Part shown: positions 56,820 to 64,000 of the stretch, piece after piece | Position numbering within the stretch: the first letter of the stretch is position 1 | Layout of the letters: each line of letters begins with the position of its first letter | Source: Dyella sedimenti | GTDB lineage: Bacteria > Pseudomonadota > Gammaproteobacteria > Xanthomonadales > Rhodanobacteraceae | DNA: 64,000 bases | Assembly (NCBI RefSeq): GCF_022760995.1 | Contig: NZ_JAKWJO010000003.1 | Span: 186,001 to 250,000, forward strand | Reading direction: 5' to 3' | Notes under the pieces: model-generated | What the model was told of the DNA's origin: nothing | The model's input: the letters and a program-made list of their open reading frames with translations, nothing else | Database searches by the model: none | Program-made: the position numbers and the translations under genes

Positions 56820-59102
56820 TCAGTCGTCGGCATAGGGGGTGTAGGCGGGCTGCATCGGGTGCTTGAGACCCACGCCACGGAAGCCCCGGATGCCGGCGGC
56901 GTTGCGCCATTTCTCGACGCCGCGGGTGATCAAGAGGTCGGAGAAGCGGCGCTGTGAGCCGACGAACTCGCCGGCGGCCTCCGCCCACTGCTTCCAGTCG
57001 GTGAACAGTTCGGCGGTCAGTGACTTGGCATTGGCCTCGCGCACGCAGCGCTCCTCCAGCCAGCGGCCCAGCGCGTCCTCGGCTTCGAAGTACTCCTCGG
57101 TGGCGGCCACGACCTGCGGCGGCGGATCGAGCCGGCCCAGGCGCTGCCAGGCCAGGCACCCTTCCAGCGCCCAGGCCAGGATGCCGTCCCGCTCGGCCAG
57201 CAACTTCTGCTGCAGGTGTTTGTCGCGCCGCTCGGGCGGCACGGTGATCGTGAAGGGGATCAGGTGCAGCCTCCGCTTCATCGCCTCGTCGATGTTGCGG
57301 ATGGCGGGCTTGTGGTTGCCGGCGACGAAGAGCTTGAACTGCGGCCAGAACTCGAAGAAGTCTTGCCGCATGAACCGCGCCGAGATCTTGTCGCCGCCCG
57401 TGAGGCTCTTGACCTTGGACTCGGCCCAGCGCCGCCCTTGCTCGGTTTCGATCGCCGCTACGAAGCGCGCGCCGCGCAACCCCGCCATGTCGGTCGGATG
57501 GCGGTCGGTACGCGTCTCCATGAAGGTGTCCATTGGCGCGTTGGCGGCGTAGTCGCCCAGGATCGTGGCCAGGGTGTTGACGAACACCGATTTGCCGTTG
57601 GCGCCGGTGCCGTAGAGGAAGAACAGCGCGTGCTCCTGGGTGGAGCCGGTGAGCGCATAGCCCGCCATGCGCTGCAGATAGGCTTGCAGTGCCGCATCGC
57701 CGCCGGTCACTTCGGCGATGAACTGCCGCCAGGTCGGGCAGTCGCCGCCGGGCGTGGCGGTGGTGATCTTGGTCATGCGGTCGGCGCGGTCGTGTGCGCG
57801 CAGGCGGCCCGTCCTGAGGTCGACCACGCCGCCTGGGGTGTTGAGCAGCCAGGGATCGGCGTCCCACTCGGCGGTGGTCGCGGCATGACGTCGGTCTGCG
57901 CGAGCCAGGCGTTCGACGCCGCCGACGGTGCCGGAGGTGGCCAGCTTGGCCGCCAGCTTGGGGTTGTCGGCCTGGAGGGCCGCGTGTCGGCAGACACCGC
58001 GGATCAAGTCGGTGGCCGCCAGCGTCTCCTCGTTGCGCCAGCGCCGACCGTCCCACACCAACCAGCGGCCCCAGGCCGCCACGTAGCGCCAGTCGCGGTG
58101 GTAGCGCCGGGTGAAGGCCAGCGCCAGGGCATCTTCGGTGCCCCACACCGATTCATCCGCGCCGATCACCGGCTCGCCGGGGTCCGCAATGTCATGCACC
58201 TGCACACGCGGACCGTGGGCGAGGAAGGCCGCGACGTCGAAGCCCTCCATCACGGCGTCCGCCGCGTCCCAGCCGTCCGCCGCTTCCTCGGGCGGGTACA
58301 GGATGTGGCAGGTCTTCGCGCCCGCCGACAGAATCGCCTGGGCCGCCTGCACGGCGTACTCCCAGCCCGGCTTGTCGCGGTCGGGCCAGATCAGCACCGC
58401 CTTGCCCGCCAGCGGCGACCAGTCGGTCTTGTCCACCGGGGCGTTGGCCCCGTGCATCGCGGTGGTGGCCACGATCCCGATCTCGATCAAGGCCTGGGCG
58501 CATTTCTCGCCCTCGACCAGCACGACCTGGGCGGCGTCCTGGATCCCCGGCTGGTTGTACAGCGGCCGCGGCTCGGGCGGGGCTTTTCTGCGGCGGCGCG
58601 CGTCCCAGGGCCGGAATTCCTTCTTGCGCCCGGGCGGGTCGTAGCGGTAGACGACGGCGATGAGCTGCCCTTGTGCGTCGAGGTAGTCCCACTTGGCGGT
58701 GGCCGGGCCGAGGTCGTCGATCGGGGCCTTCTTGGCCGCCTTGCGCGGCGGCGCCGTGAGCGCTCGGCCGACGAGGTCCTCGGCCAGGTCGAGGACGCGG
58801 GCGAAGTCGCCGTGCACGTCCACGCCGAAGTGGGCGCCGATCAGGTGGAACACATCGCCGCCGGAGCCTTCGGCGCGGTCGGTCCACAGTCCCGCCTTGT
58901 CGCCGTCGAGCACGACTTCCAGGCTGTCCCCCGGGCTGCCGAGCACGTCGCCGATGACGAACTTGCCGCGTCGCTTCTTTCCAGCGGGAAACAGGGTGAA
59001 CAGCACCGACTCCAGCCTCGCGAGCAGCGCGGCGCGCACGGCCTCGCGGCGGTCGGACGCCGGGATCTCGGGCGCGGGTGCGGTGTCATTGAAGTCCAGC
59101 AT
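56820..59102 (-). CDS. Phage primase-helicase (P4/D5 family)
   Basis: In this 760-aa protein, the N-terminal half has a CHC2-less TOPRIM-type primase region (VVLVEGEKCAQALIEIGIVA, LIWPDRDKPGWEYAVQAA). The C-terminal half is a D5/SF3 helicase with Walker A GTGANGKSVF, followed by TLATILGDYAANAP and FKLFVAGNHKPAIRNIDEAM. One protein thus primes and unwinds phage DNA. GAGGAG precedes the ATG. It overlaps the HTH gene by 17 bases. The 19-bp inverted repeats lie just past its stop. Confidence 0.88.
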   Translation of the reverse strand: MLDFNDTAPAPEIPASDRREAVRAALLARLESVLFTLFPAGKKRRGKFVIGDVLGSPGDSLEVVLDGDKAGLWTDRAEGSGGDVFHLIGAHFGVDVHGDFARVLDLAEDLVGRALTAPPRKAAKKAPIDDLGPATAKWDYLDAQGQLIAVVYRYDPPGRKKEFRPWDARRRRKAPPEPRPLYNQPGIQDAAQVVLVEGEKCAQALIEIGIVATTAMHGANAPVDKTDWSPLAGKAVLIWPDRDKPGWEYAVQAAQAILSAGAKTCHILYPPEEAADGWDAADAVMEGFDVAAFLAHGPRVQVHDIADPGEPVIGADESVWGTEDALALAFTRRYHRDWRYVAAWGRWLVWDGRRWRNEETLAATDLIRGVCRHAALQADNPKLAAKLATSGTVGGVERLARADRRHAATTAEWDADPWLLNTPGGVVDLRTGRLRAHDRADRMTKITTATPGGDCPTWRQFIAEVTGGDAALQAYLQRMAGYALTGSTQEHALFFLYGTGANGKSVFVNTLATILGDYAANAPMDTFMETRTDRHPTDMAGLRGARFVAAIETEQGRRWAESKVKSLTGGDKISARFMRQDFFEFWPQFKLFVAGNHKPAIRNIDEAMKRRLHLIPFTITVPPERRDKHLQQKLLAERDGILAWALEGCLAWQRLGRLDPPPQVVAATEEYFEAEDALGRWLEERCVREANAKSLTAELFTDWKQWAEAAGEFVGSQRRFSDLLITRGVEKWRNAAGIRGFRGVGLKHPMQPAYTPYADD

Positions 59103-59340
59103 CCGACTCCTCCTCGTGCCCTGCGTCGGCCGTGAGCAGGGCTTGACGTTCCTCCATCCACGCCATCAGTTCGGAGAGCTTGAAACGCAGCAGCTTGCCC
59201 ACCCGGTAGTGCGGCAGGCGCAGACGTCGGCGCTCCTTCGCGTGCGTGAGCCAGTAGTGCGGCAGATTGAGCGCCAGTGCCGCCTCGCGTGCGTCGATCA
59301 GGCGCTCCCCGAGCACCGGGTGCAGTGGTCTGTCGGTCAT
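59086..59340 (-). CDS. Helix-turn-helix (AlpA/excisionase-like) protein
   Basis: This 84-aa protein has LIDAREAALALNLPHYWLTH, then KLLRFKLSELMAWMEERQ: the winged helix of MerR/AlpA-type small regulators. It may act as early regulator or replication accessory. ATGA overlap with the nuclease gene on one side and 17-base overlap with the primase on the other show it is part of the replication operon. Confidence 0.72.
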   Translation of the reverse strand: MTDRPLHPVLGERLIDAREAALALNLPHYWLTHAKERRRLRLPHYRVGKLLRFKLSELMAWMEERQALLTADAGHEEESDAGLQ

Positions 59341-60083
59341 GCCGCAGCCCTCCAGCACCGGTCCTGCCACGGACACATCCGGCACTCGACATGGGTGGGA
59401 TCGGAGAACGAGCGCGGCAGCAGTTCGCCCGCCTTGGTGGCCGTGATGACCTTCACGGCCCGGTCGGACATGCGCTGCGCCAACGCCGCATCGAACGGCA
59501 CCAGCTCGGCGTGGATCTCCATGGTGTCGGCGTTTACCGCCGTGAACAGGGCCGGGTGCGCGTGCAGTTCGAGATAGGCCTGGTAGAGCGCGACCTGGGC
59601 GGCGTAGACGGGCTTGGCGACCGCGAGGCGATGTCTCTCCAACTCGCGCCACGATTTGGCGCCCAGGCACTTGTTCTCCCACAGCGCGGGATAGCCGGCC
59701 CCAAAGCCGAGGTCGGGCCCGGCGACGAGCACGCCATCGACGTGGCCCTGCAGGCGCCCGTCCAGCGCCGAGAAGCCGAATTGCTCGCCCGCGTCGTCGC
59801 GCGTGCGCAGATCGAAGCCCGCGGCACGCAGCCAGGTCACCATGCAGGCCTCGATCACGTGGCCGCGCTCGAAGACGCGCAGCAGGCGGCCGTCGGTCTC
59901 GCGACCCGGATCGACCGGGGCGTCGGCAAACTCGTACTGCAGCGCGCGCTCGCAGGCGACCCCGAGGCGCGAGGCGCCTAGGTAGGTGCGGCGAGGCTGC
60001 GCCGCGCGAGACTGCTGCATCCCGGCGTCGATCAGCGCCGTGAGCTGACCCGACAGGCTCTTGGAGGCGTTGAAGTCCATCAT
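59337..60083 (-). CDS. Cas4/RecB-like PD-(D/E)XK nuclease
   Basis: In this 248-aa protein, HVDGVLVAG and ALWENKCLGAKSWREL carry the D...E-x-K active site, and Cys44 (GVACERALQYE) plus C-terminal ECRMCPWQDRC provide the four cysteines that hold an iron-sulphur cluster in Cas4/AddB-type exonucleases. It probably processes DNA ends for phage recombination with the RecA-like ATPase encoded nearby. The start is the first of two ATGs, overlapping the previous stop. Confidence 0.82.
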   Translation of the reverse strand: MMDFNASKSLSGQLTALIDAGMQQSRAAQPRRTYLGASRLGVACERALQYEFADAPVDPGRETDGRLLRVFERGHVIEACMVTWLRAAGFDLRTRDDAGEQFGFSALDGRLQGHVDGVLVAGPDLGFGAGYPALWENKCLGAKSWRELERHRLAVAKPVYAAQVALYQAYLELHAHPALFTAVNADTMEIHAELVPFDAALAQRMSDRAVKVITATKAGELLPRSFSDPTHVECRMCPWQDRCWRAAA

Positions 60084-60547
60084 GACGTCACCTCCCAGGG
60101 CAGGTCGTCTTCCAGATCGGCGAAGGGATCGGACACCGGGTGCTTCAGCCCGCGCACCGGCGGGTACTTGGTCGCCTCGTGGTGCTCGACCATCGCCTCC
60201 GTGTAGCAGGTGACGATGGCGTCGATCACCCGCAGGGCCTCGGCCTCGGAGTACGCGCCGAGGGGCTTGTCGAAGCCGATGCGTTCTGCCGCCGCGCCGA
60301 AGGCCTTGAGGCACTTCCGCATCGCAGCGAGTTCGACGTCAGACGGATCGATCATCGCGACCTCCCCGAGGGGTGAACGTCCGTCCCGCACCCGCAGCCA
60401 GTTGCCGTAGAGCGTGTGAAACGCCTCCTGGCAGCGCCGCGAGCAGAACACCCAGTCGATCGGATAGCGCCGGGCGTCGCCCGCCGGATGCCGGAGGTCC
60501 GAGTGGCCGTAGCCGCGCGCCTGTCGTTTGCAGACCCAGCACTTCAC
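60080..60547 (-). CDS. DUF6511-like zinc-binding phage protein
   Basis: The protein of about 155 aa starts MKCWVCKRQARGYGHSDLRH, with a later WVFCSRRCQEAFHTLYGN; the four Cys (CxxC...CxxxC) suggest a treble-clef zinc ribbon. The start chosen is a GTG with AGGAGG upstream; a GTG five codons earlier that overlaps the previous stop is the alternative. The role in replication is unknown. The DUF name is from memory. Confidence 0.68.
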   Translation of the reverse strand: MKCWVCKRQARGYGHSDLRHPAGDARRYPIDWVFCSRRCQEAFHTLYGNWLRVRDGRSPLGEVAMIDPSDVELAAMRKCLKAFGAAAERIGFDKPLGAYSEAEALRVIDAIVTCYTEAMVEHHEATKYPPVRGLKHPVSDPFADLEDDLPWEVTS

Positions 60548-60558
60548 CGGCCCTCCTC

Positions 60559-61188
60559 TCACTGCGCCCAGGCCGGCTTGCCCGGCACGGCGGGGCGTTG
60601 GGGAACGGCAGGCGCAGGCATCGCACGGGGCGGGGTGACCGCCGCCGGCGCGCCTTCGTTACCGGTGCCCGACGCCTTGGGCGGCAGCCCCATCAGGCGG
60701 GCGTAGTCCGGGTGGTCGGGCTCGACGGCGCTCTTGATGACGTTCTTCAAGTCGCCGCGGCCGTCCTTCTCGATGTCGATGCGGGCGAGGAACTCGATGC
60801 CGTCGAGCTCGTGGAAGCCCTGGATGCGCCGCGCGGTGGCGGCCTGCGGCCCGTTGTCCTGGGGATGGACGTTGCGGGCGCTGTTGAGGATCGCGCGCAC
60901 GAAGCTGCGGCCCATCTGGCCCCAGGCCGGGCCCTTCGGGGAATGCAGGCCGATGTTGCTCCAGAGCTTGCGCCGGGCGTACTCGCCCTCCAGCACCACG
61001 AACTCGGCCGCCAGGTACACCGAGCCGGACTCGTTGCTCTGCGTGGCGTAGCCGCCGGTCCAACCCTGGGCCGGATCGTCGTAGCCCCCGGGCTTGATCG
61101 TCATGCGCACGCGGGCGAGCGTGCCCTTGGGGATGAGGTCGAAGCTGGGCTGCTGTTCGGCGTCGTTGAAATCGTTCCAGGCGGTCAT
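60559..61188 (-). CDS. Putative single-strand DNA-binding or recombination protein
   Basis: In this 209-aa protein, the N-terminal 140 residues are beta-rich (LARVRMTIKPGGYDDPAQGW, LAAEFVVLEGEYARRKLWSN) and the C-terminus is a Pro/Ala tail, a layout similar to phage single-strand binding proteins. Its partner gene is the RecA-like ATPase directly upstream, which is typical of DUF669-type proteins. The family was not confirmed. Confidence 0.6.
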   Translation of the reverse strand: MTAWNDFNDAEQQPSFDLIPKGTLARVRMTIKPGGYDDPAQGWTGGYATQSNESGSVYLAAEFVVLEGEYARRKLWSNIGLHSPKGPAWGQMGRSFVRAILNSARNVHPQDNGPQAATARRIQGFHELDGIEFLARIDIEKDGRGDLKNVIKSAVEPDHPDYARLMGLPPKASGTGNEGAPAAVTPPRAMPAPAVPQRPAVPGKPAWAQ

Positions 61189-61191
61189 GGC

Positions 61192-62010
61192 TTACTCCTT
61201 GGATGTCGGGATTCGAGTGGCGGCGGCGCACTTGTCGATCAGCGCGCGCAGGTTCGGCGGCTCCAGCAACTCGAGCTGGCCGGAGCGGTCCTTGGCCGGG
61301 ACGCCGTAGGGGTTCAGCGTGTGGCAGACGAAGGCGCGGTAGGACGAGCCGTCCTCGGCCTTGATCTCGGCGAGCGTGACCACCTCGTCGACGATGCCGG
61401 GCAGTTCCGCCGCGGTCTTGGCGCCCTCGATCTGCGGCACGAAGACCTTGCGGTTGAAGTCGTCCAAGCGCTCGTCGAGGATGGCCACGAACACGACGTG
61501 CTTGCCGCGCGCGTGCTGCAGGTGGGTCAGCGCCCCGATGAGCTCGGCGCCGAGCAGGCCGTAGGCGCCCCGGGTGTCGGGCTTGCCGGTGCGCTCGCTG
61601 TAGGCCTGCGGCTGGGTCTTGGCCCAGACGAGCGCCAGGCGCGCGAGCACGGTGATGCTGTCGACGAAGTAGGTGTCGTACTTGGCCAGTTGCGCGGGAT
61701 CGCCGTAGCGCTCACACACATGCCGGTAATGCGCCTCGGAGTACGGTGCGTCCGCAGGCAGCGCCGGGTTCGGGCCGGCGAGGAACACCACGAGATCGCG
61801 GAACTCCGGCCAGGTGCTCGGGCGCACGCAGTCGCCGCGCCAGTCCTTGACGGCCAAGTCGCCAGCCTCGAGGTCGACGAACAGGGTCGAGGCTTCGGGC
61901 AGGGTCTTCAACTGGCTGGTCTTGCCGATGCCGCTCTTGCCCAGCAGCACGAGCTTGACGCCCTGCTTCTCGGCGAGGCGCTCATCGGCGGTGATGATGG
62001 GAAGGGCCAT
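61192..62010 (-). CDS. RecA-like phage ATPase (AAA_24 type)
   Basis: In this 272-aa protein, Walker A GKSGIGKT lies at 24-31, then TLFVDLEAGDLAVKDWRG and YFVDSITVLARLALVWAK with the Walker B Asp. Phage ATPases of this type act with a single-strand binding protein and a Cas4-like nuclease in recombination; all three are encoded here. The start overlaps the BRO gene stop by one base. Confidence 0.82.
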   Translation of the reverse strand: MALPIITADERLAEKQGVKLVLLGKSGIGKTSQLKTLPEASTLFVDLEAGDLAVKDWRGDCVRPSTWPEFRDLVVFLAGPNPALPADAPYSEAHYRHVCERYGDPAQLAKYDTYFVDSITVLARLALVWAKTQPQAYSERTGKPDTRGAYGLLGAELIGALTHLQHARGKHVVFVAILDERLDDFNRKVFVPQIEGAKTAAELPGIVDEVVTLAEIKAEDGSSYRAFVCHTLNPYGVPAKDRSGQLELLEPPNLRALIDKCAAATRIPTSKE

Positions 62011-62783
62011 CACGCCACCTCCTTCAGCCGCTCGGCCACCAGAGGGTTCCAGAGGATCTGGTAGCCGCTGTGCCCGTTGCGGGAGTACGGCATCGCCTCG
62101 GCCCAGGCCTCGCCGGCCTCGGTCAGTTCCCACTCGTCGCGTTCGTTGCGCAACTGCAGGCCGTGCGCGGCCAGACGCTGGTTGGTGGCCTTGGCCGACA
62201 GGCCGAGCAGCCTGCCGAGCTGGGTGGCGTTGAGCGAGCAGATCGCCTCGTTCGCCGCAGTGTCCCGTGCAGGAAGGGCGCGGCGCAGCGTCTCGACCGC
62301 CAAGCCCGTGTTCTCCTGGATGCAGGTGAGCGTGGCCGCCATCGCGATGCCGGGTTTGACCCCCGGCACCTTGGCCACGGCCTCGCCGATCAGCAGCAGA
62401 GCGGCGACGCGGTCCTGGGTGGGTGCCGGCAGGGTCGGGCGTGCACTTGGCGCCGTGTAGCTGCCCGTCTTGCGGATCGCCGGCAGCACCTCGTGTGTCA
62501 CCCAGCGCTTGAAGTGCTTGGCCTCGCGCTTGCGGCTACCCAGCACCAGGCTGTAGAGGCCGGGCTCGTTGACGACGTTGACCTGGTCATTGCCGCGCGA
62601 GATGCCCTGAATCGAGATCAGGGCTTGCTCGTCAGGGTCCAGTCGCGCCAGGGCGCGGGTGGTGTTCGGCAGTTCAAGAACCGCGCACACATCCGCCGCG
62701 ACGAACCACGGTTCGCCTTGGGCATCCGTGACGACCCGGACCGGACGGCCTTCGAAATCAAACGGGATCAGTTCGGTGCTCAT
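62010..62783 (-). CDS. BRO-N domain phage regulator
   Basis: In this 257-aa protein, residues 1-110 are a BRO N-terminal domain (IPFDFEGRPVRVVTDAQGEP, FVAADVCAVLELPNTTRALA, KHFKRWVTHEVLPAIRKTGS). The C-terminal half has RLLGLSAKATNQRLAAHGLQ, a helix-turn-helix. It is probably an antirepressor or DNA-binding early regulator. GAGGAGTGATCC precedes the ATG. Confidence 0.83.
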   Translation of the reverse strand: MSTELIPFDFEGRPVRVVTDAQGEPWFVAADVCAVLELPNTTRALARLDPDEQALISIQGISRGNDQVNVVNEPGLYSLVLGSRKREAKHFKRWVTHEVLPAIRKTGSYTAPSARPTLPAPTQDRVAALLLIGEAVAKVPGVKPGIAMAATLTCIQENTGLAVETLRRALPARDTAANEAICSLNATQLGRLLGLSAKATNQRLAAHGLQLRNERDEWELTEAGEAWAEAMPYSRNGHSGYQILWNPLVAERLKEVA

Positions 62784-62786
62784 GGA

Positions 62787-63266
62787 TCACTCCTCCGAGA
62801 CGAGGGCCAGCCGGAACGTGGGCTTGCCGGGCTTGACGGTGCGGGCGGCCTCGAACCCGGCGCGCAGTGCCGGCGGCCAGTTGGAGAAGCGCGATTCCGA
62901 GACGGAGTACTCGACGTCGAGGTAGTCCTCGACCTTCTCGCCGGCGGCGGCGATGCGCCGGGCAATCGCCGCCAGTTGCGCCTGGTCCCAGGACACGCGC
63001 TTCGGGACATCGACCGTCACGCGCAGCGCACCGTCCTGCAGGTGCACGACGCCGAAGTCCTTGCCCGCCTCGAGGCGGGCAGCACGGGCCTGCTCGCCGT
63101 AGGCGGCCTCCAGCGCAGCGTCGAACTTGGCGCGGGCTTGCTTGAGCCAGGCGAGCGCTTCGTCGAGGTTGCGGCTGATCTGCGCCTTCTGGGCGGGCGG
63201 GAGTTGAGCCAGCTGGCCGACGGACATCGCGGCGATGTCGGCGGGGTAGAGGGTCAAATCGCTCAT
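62787..63266 (-). CDS. Phage protein of unknown function, early region
   Basis: The 159-aa protein has a helical first half (LAQLPPAQKAQISRNLDEAL) and a second half with VTVDVPKRVSWDQAQLAAIA and EYSVSESRFSNWP, seen in small early proteins of related prophages. It is soluble and acidic. It lies in the early operon, 11 bases after the HTH gene. Confidence 0.62.
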   Translation of the reverse strand: MSDLTLYPADIAAMSVGQLAQLPPAQKAQISRNLDEALAWLKQARAKFDAALEAAYGEQARAARLEAGKDFGVVHLQDGALRVTVDVPKRVSWDQAQLAAIARRIAAAGEKVEDYLDVEYSVSESRFSNWPPALRAGFEAARTVKPGKPTFRLALVSEE

Positions 63267-63277
63267 CGCATCCCCCT

Positions 63278-63541
63278 TCAGCGCGCCGCGCGCTCGGAGG
63301 TCGAGTCGTGCAGGGCGCCACGCTCGAACTCGATGACCGACTCCAGGGGGTAGCTGACGCGCTTGGACAGCTTCAGGTAGCGCGGGCCGCGCCCTTCGCT
63401 GCGCCAGCGCTGCAGGGTCTTGGGGCTCAGGCCCCAGCGCTGCGCGAGCTCGTTCTCGTTGAGGACCCGACGGTCGCCGGGAGACAGGCTGTTGATCGCA
63501 TCGACCGGCGACCGGGTGATGGTGCTTGCCGTTGTCGGCAT
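63278..63541 (-). CDS. Helix-turn-helix (AlpA-like) early regulator
   Basis: In this 87-aa protein, LNENELAQRWGLSPKTLQRW followed by RYLKLSKRVSYPLESVIEFE is the MerR/AlpA winged helix. It is the first gene of the early operon on this side, with AGGAGG five bases before the ATG and candidate operators upstream. It could be an excisionase or an activator of early genes. Confidence 0.78.
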   Translation of the reverse strand: MPTTASTITRSPVDAINSLSPGDRRVLNENELAQRWGLSPKTLQRWRSEGRGPRYLKLSKRVSYPLESVIEFERGALHDSTSERAAR

Positions 63542-63592
63542 GGAAGCCTCCTATGACGCTGTTGAGGAACAGGTGTCATTGCAGGCTTCGGG

Positions 63593-63647
63593 TGGCGAAC
63601 CTTTAAGGGACGCAATGGCGAACCACGCGGGAACTTCGGGTTCGCCA
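63593..63647. repeat. Three TGGCGAACC sites upstream of the early operon
   Basis: TGGCGAACC occurs at 63593-63601 and 63616-63624, and inverted (GGTTCGCCA) at 63639-63647, so the last two form an inverted repeat with a 14-base spacer. It lies 50-105 bases upstream of the AlpA-like start. A repressor/activator operator is likely. Confidence 0.55.
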
Positions 63648-63668
63648 ATCCGCACGCGTCCATGCCAA

Positions 63669-63693
63669 AACGGCGAGCACGCGGCTCGCCGTT
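63669..63693 (-). terminator. Terminator of the gene at the right edge
   Basis: AACGGCGAGC and GCTCGCCGTT form a 10-bp stem with a 5-base loop, followed by TTTT on the minus strand, 31 bases after the stop of the partial gene. It isolates that gene from the early operon. Confidence 0.75.
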
Positions 63694-63723
63694 CTTGGGG
63701 ACAGGGGGATGGTCAGCGGCCGG

Positions 63724-64000
63724 TCACTGGGCCGGTGGCGGAAAACCCAGCAGCCGGCGCTGTTCGGCCCAGTCGCGCGGCAGCAGATCGTGCCGGCCAC
63801 GCAGGGTCTGCAGGTTCAGATGGCGGGGCTGGCGTCCGTCCAGGATGGCCTCGACGATGTCGGGGGCCAGCAGGGTCAGGCGCAGCACCTCGGCCACCCA
63901 GCCGGGCTCCAACTTCAGGGAGCGCGCCAGGTCGGTCGTCGTGGGATAGCGCCCCTCCTCGAGCAGCCGCTTCCAGTAGAAGGCCTTGCCGAGCGTCTTG
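63724..64000 (-). CDS. Phage protein or recombinase C-terminus (partial)
   Basis: The last 90 codons are visible, reading KAFYWKRLLEEGRYPTTTDL, LARSLKLEPGWVAEVLRLTL, LAPDIVEAILDGRQPRHLNL and ending LLGFPPPAQ. This helix-turn-helix module occurs both as small free phage proteins and at the C-terminus of serine recombinases. The start lies outside the window, so which of the two it is cannot be told. Confidence 0.65.
   Translation of the reverse strand, partial: KTLGKAFYWKRLLEEGRYPTTTDLARSLKLEPGWVAEVLRLTLLAPDIVEAILDGRQPRHLNLQTLRGRHDLLPRDWAEQRRLLGFPPPAQ

Larger units (their letters stand above)
25758..64000 (-). mobile_element. Siphovirus prophage with lambda-type head genes (right end outside window)
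   Basis: More than 40 densely packed genes, most overlapping by 1-4 bases and on the minus strand, encode early regulation, replication, packaging, head, tail and lysis in that order from right to left. The left limit is set by the lysozyme stop, 49 bases after the OLD gene. No attachment repeat or integrase can be identified, and the element continues past base 64000. Head genes follow the lambda plan (terminase, gpW, portal, protease/scaffold, D, E). The tail tip resembles gene-transfer-agent/BR0599-type phages. All essential head and tail parts look intact. Confidence 0.9.

Noticed and set aside
57216..59135. A 639-codon plus-strand frame opposite the primase gene
   Set aside because: Antisense shadow; the opposite strand has helicase motifs, a ribosome site and overlapping neighbours.
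63724..64000. Phage integrase
   Set aside because: Only a C-terminal helix-turn-helix module is visible; catalytic residues of either recombinase class are outside the window.
25758..64000. Gene transfer agent rather than phage
   Set aside because: Although the holin and tail tip resemble GTA proteins, a GpA terminase, replication genes, a primase and a recombination set are present, which GTAs lack.

Overview
The window comes from a GC-rich gammaproteobacterial chromosome. Its style, with a PEP-CTERM-type EPS sugar transferase, a TviB-type dehydrogenase, DUF2076 and Sel1 proteins, suggests the Xanthomonadales (Rhodanobacteraceae or Xanthomonadaceae). That placement is inferred from gene content only. 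There is no rRNA, tRNA or CRISPR array.

Region 1 (1-9.4 kb) is ordinary chromosome. It holds the start of a secreted protein, a membrane-anchored J-domain protein, and a minus-strand polysaccharide cluster. The cluster reads, in transcription order, UDP-sugar dehydrogenase, UDP-glucuronate-type epimerase, GMC oxidoreductase, 4'-phosphopantetheinyl transferase and an undecaprenyl-phosphate sugar transferase. A Sel1-repeat protein and a DUF2076 protein follow, converging on a hairpin.

Region 2 (about 9.6-25.7 kb) is a defence island. A minus-strand trio (unknown protein, HTH membrane protein, TIGR04255 protein) diverges from a plus-strand operon. The operon holds a BrxR/CapW-like WYL regulator, a 21-codon mini-ORF, a 68-aa Myb/SANT-like protein, a SNF2 helicase with a DUF3883 C-terminus, a tandem double-hairpin element, a NYN nuclease, a DUF1156 adenine methyltransferase, a DUF499 ATPase and an OLD-type ATPase-TOPRIM nuclease. 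It combines DISARM/BREX-like parts without DrmA/B/C, PglZ or a PLD nuclease. A likely logic is regulator, modification arm (DUF1156), sensing or translocation motors (SNF2, DUF499) and nucleases (NYN, OLD, DUF3883).

Region 3 (about 25.76 kb to the right edge) is a siphovirus prophage, nearly all on the minus strand and running from early genes at right to lysis at left. The right part has an HTH regulator, BRO protein, RecA-like ATPase, Cas4-like nuclease, primase-helicase and RuvC-like nuclease, a RelE-type toxin-antitoxin pair and two ParB-methyltransferases. The centre has lambda-type head genes: GpA terminase, gpW, portal, S49 protease with a nested scaffold, D and E. The left part has a tail module whose G/GT chaperone pair carries a textbook -1 slippery site, a GTA/BR0599-like tail tip, holin and lysozyme. 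No integrase or right attachment site is visible; the prophage continues past the window.

Two cargo insertions break the phage layout. One is a WYL-regulator/cupin pair between protease and portal, flanked by two diverged copies of the portal 3' end and an ArsR fragment. The other is three plus-strand small genes between terminase and methyltransferases, with a 44-bp repeat on both sides of the first. Inverted repeats near the primase gene, the TA locus and the early regulator are likely control or replication sites.
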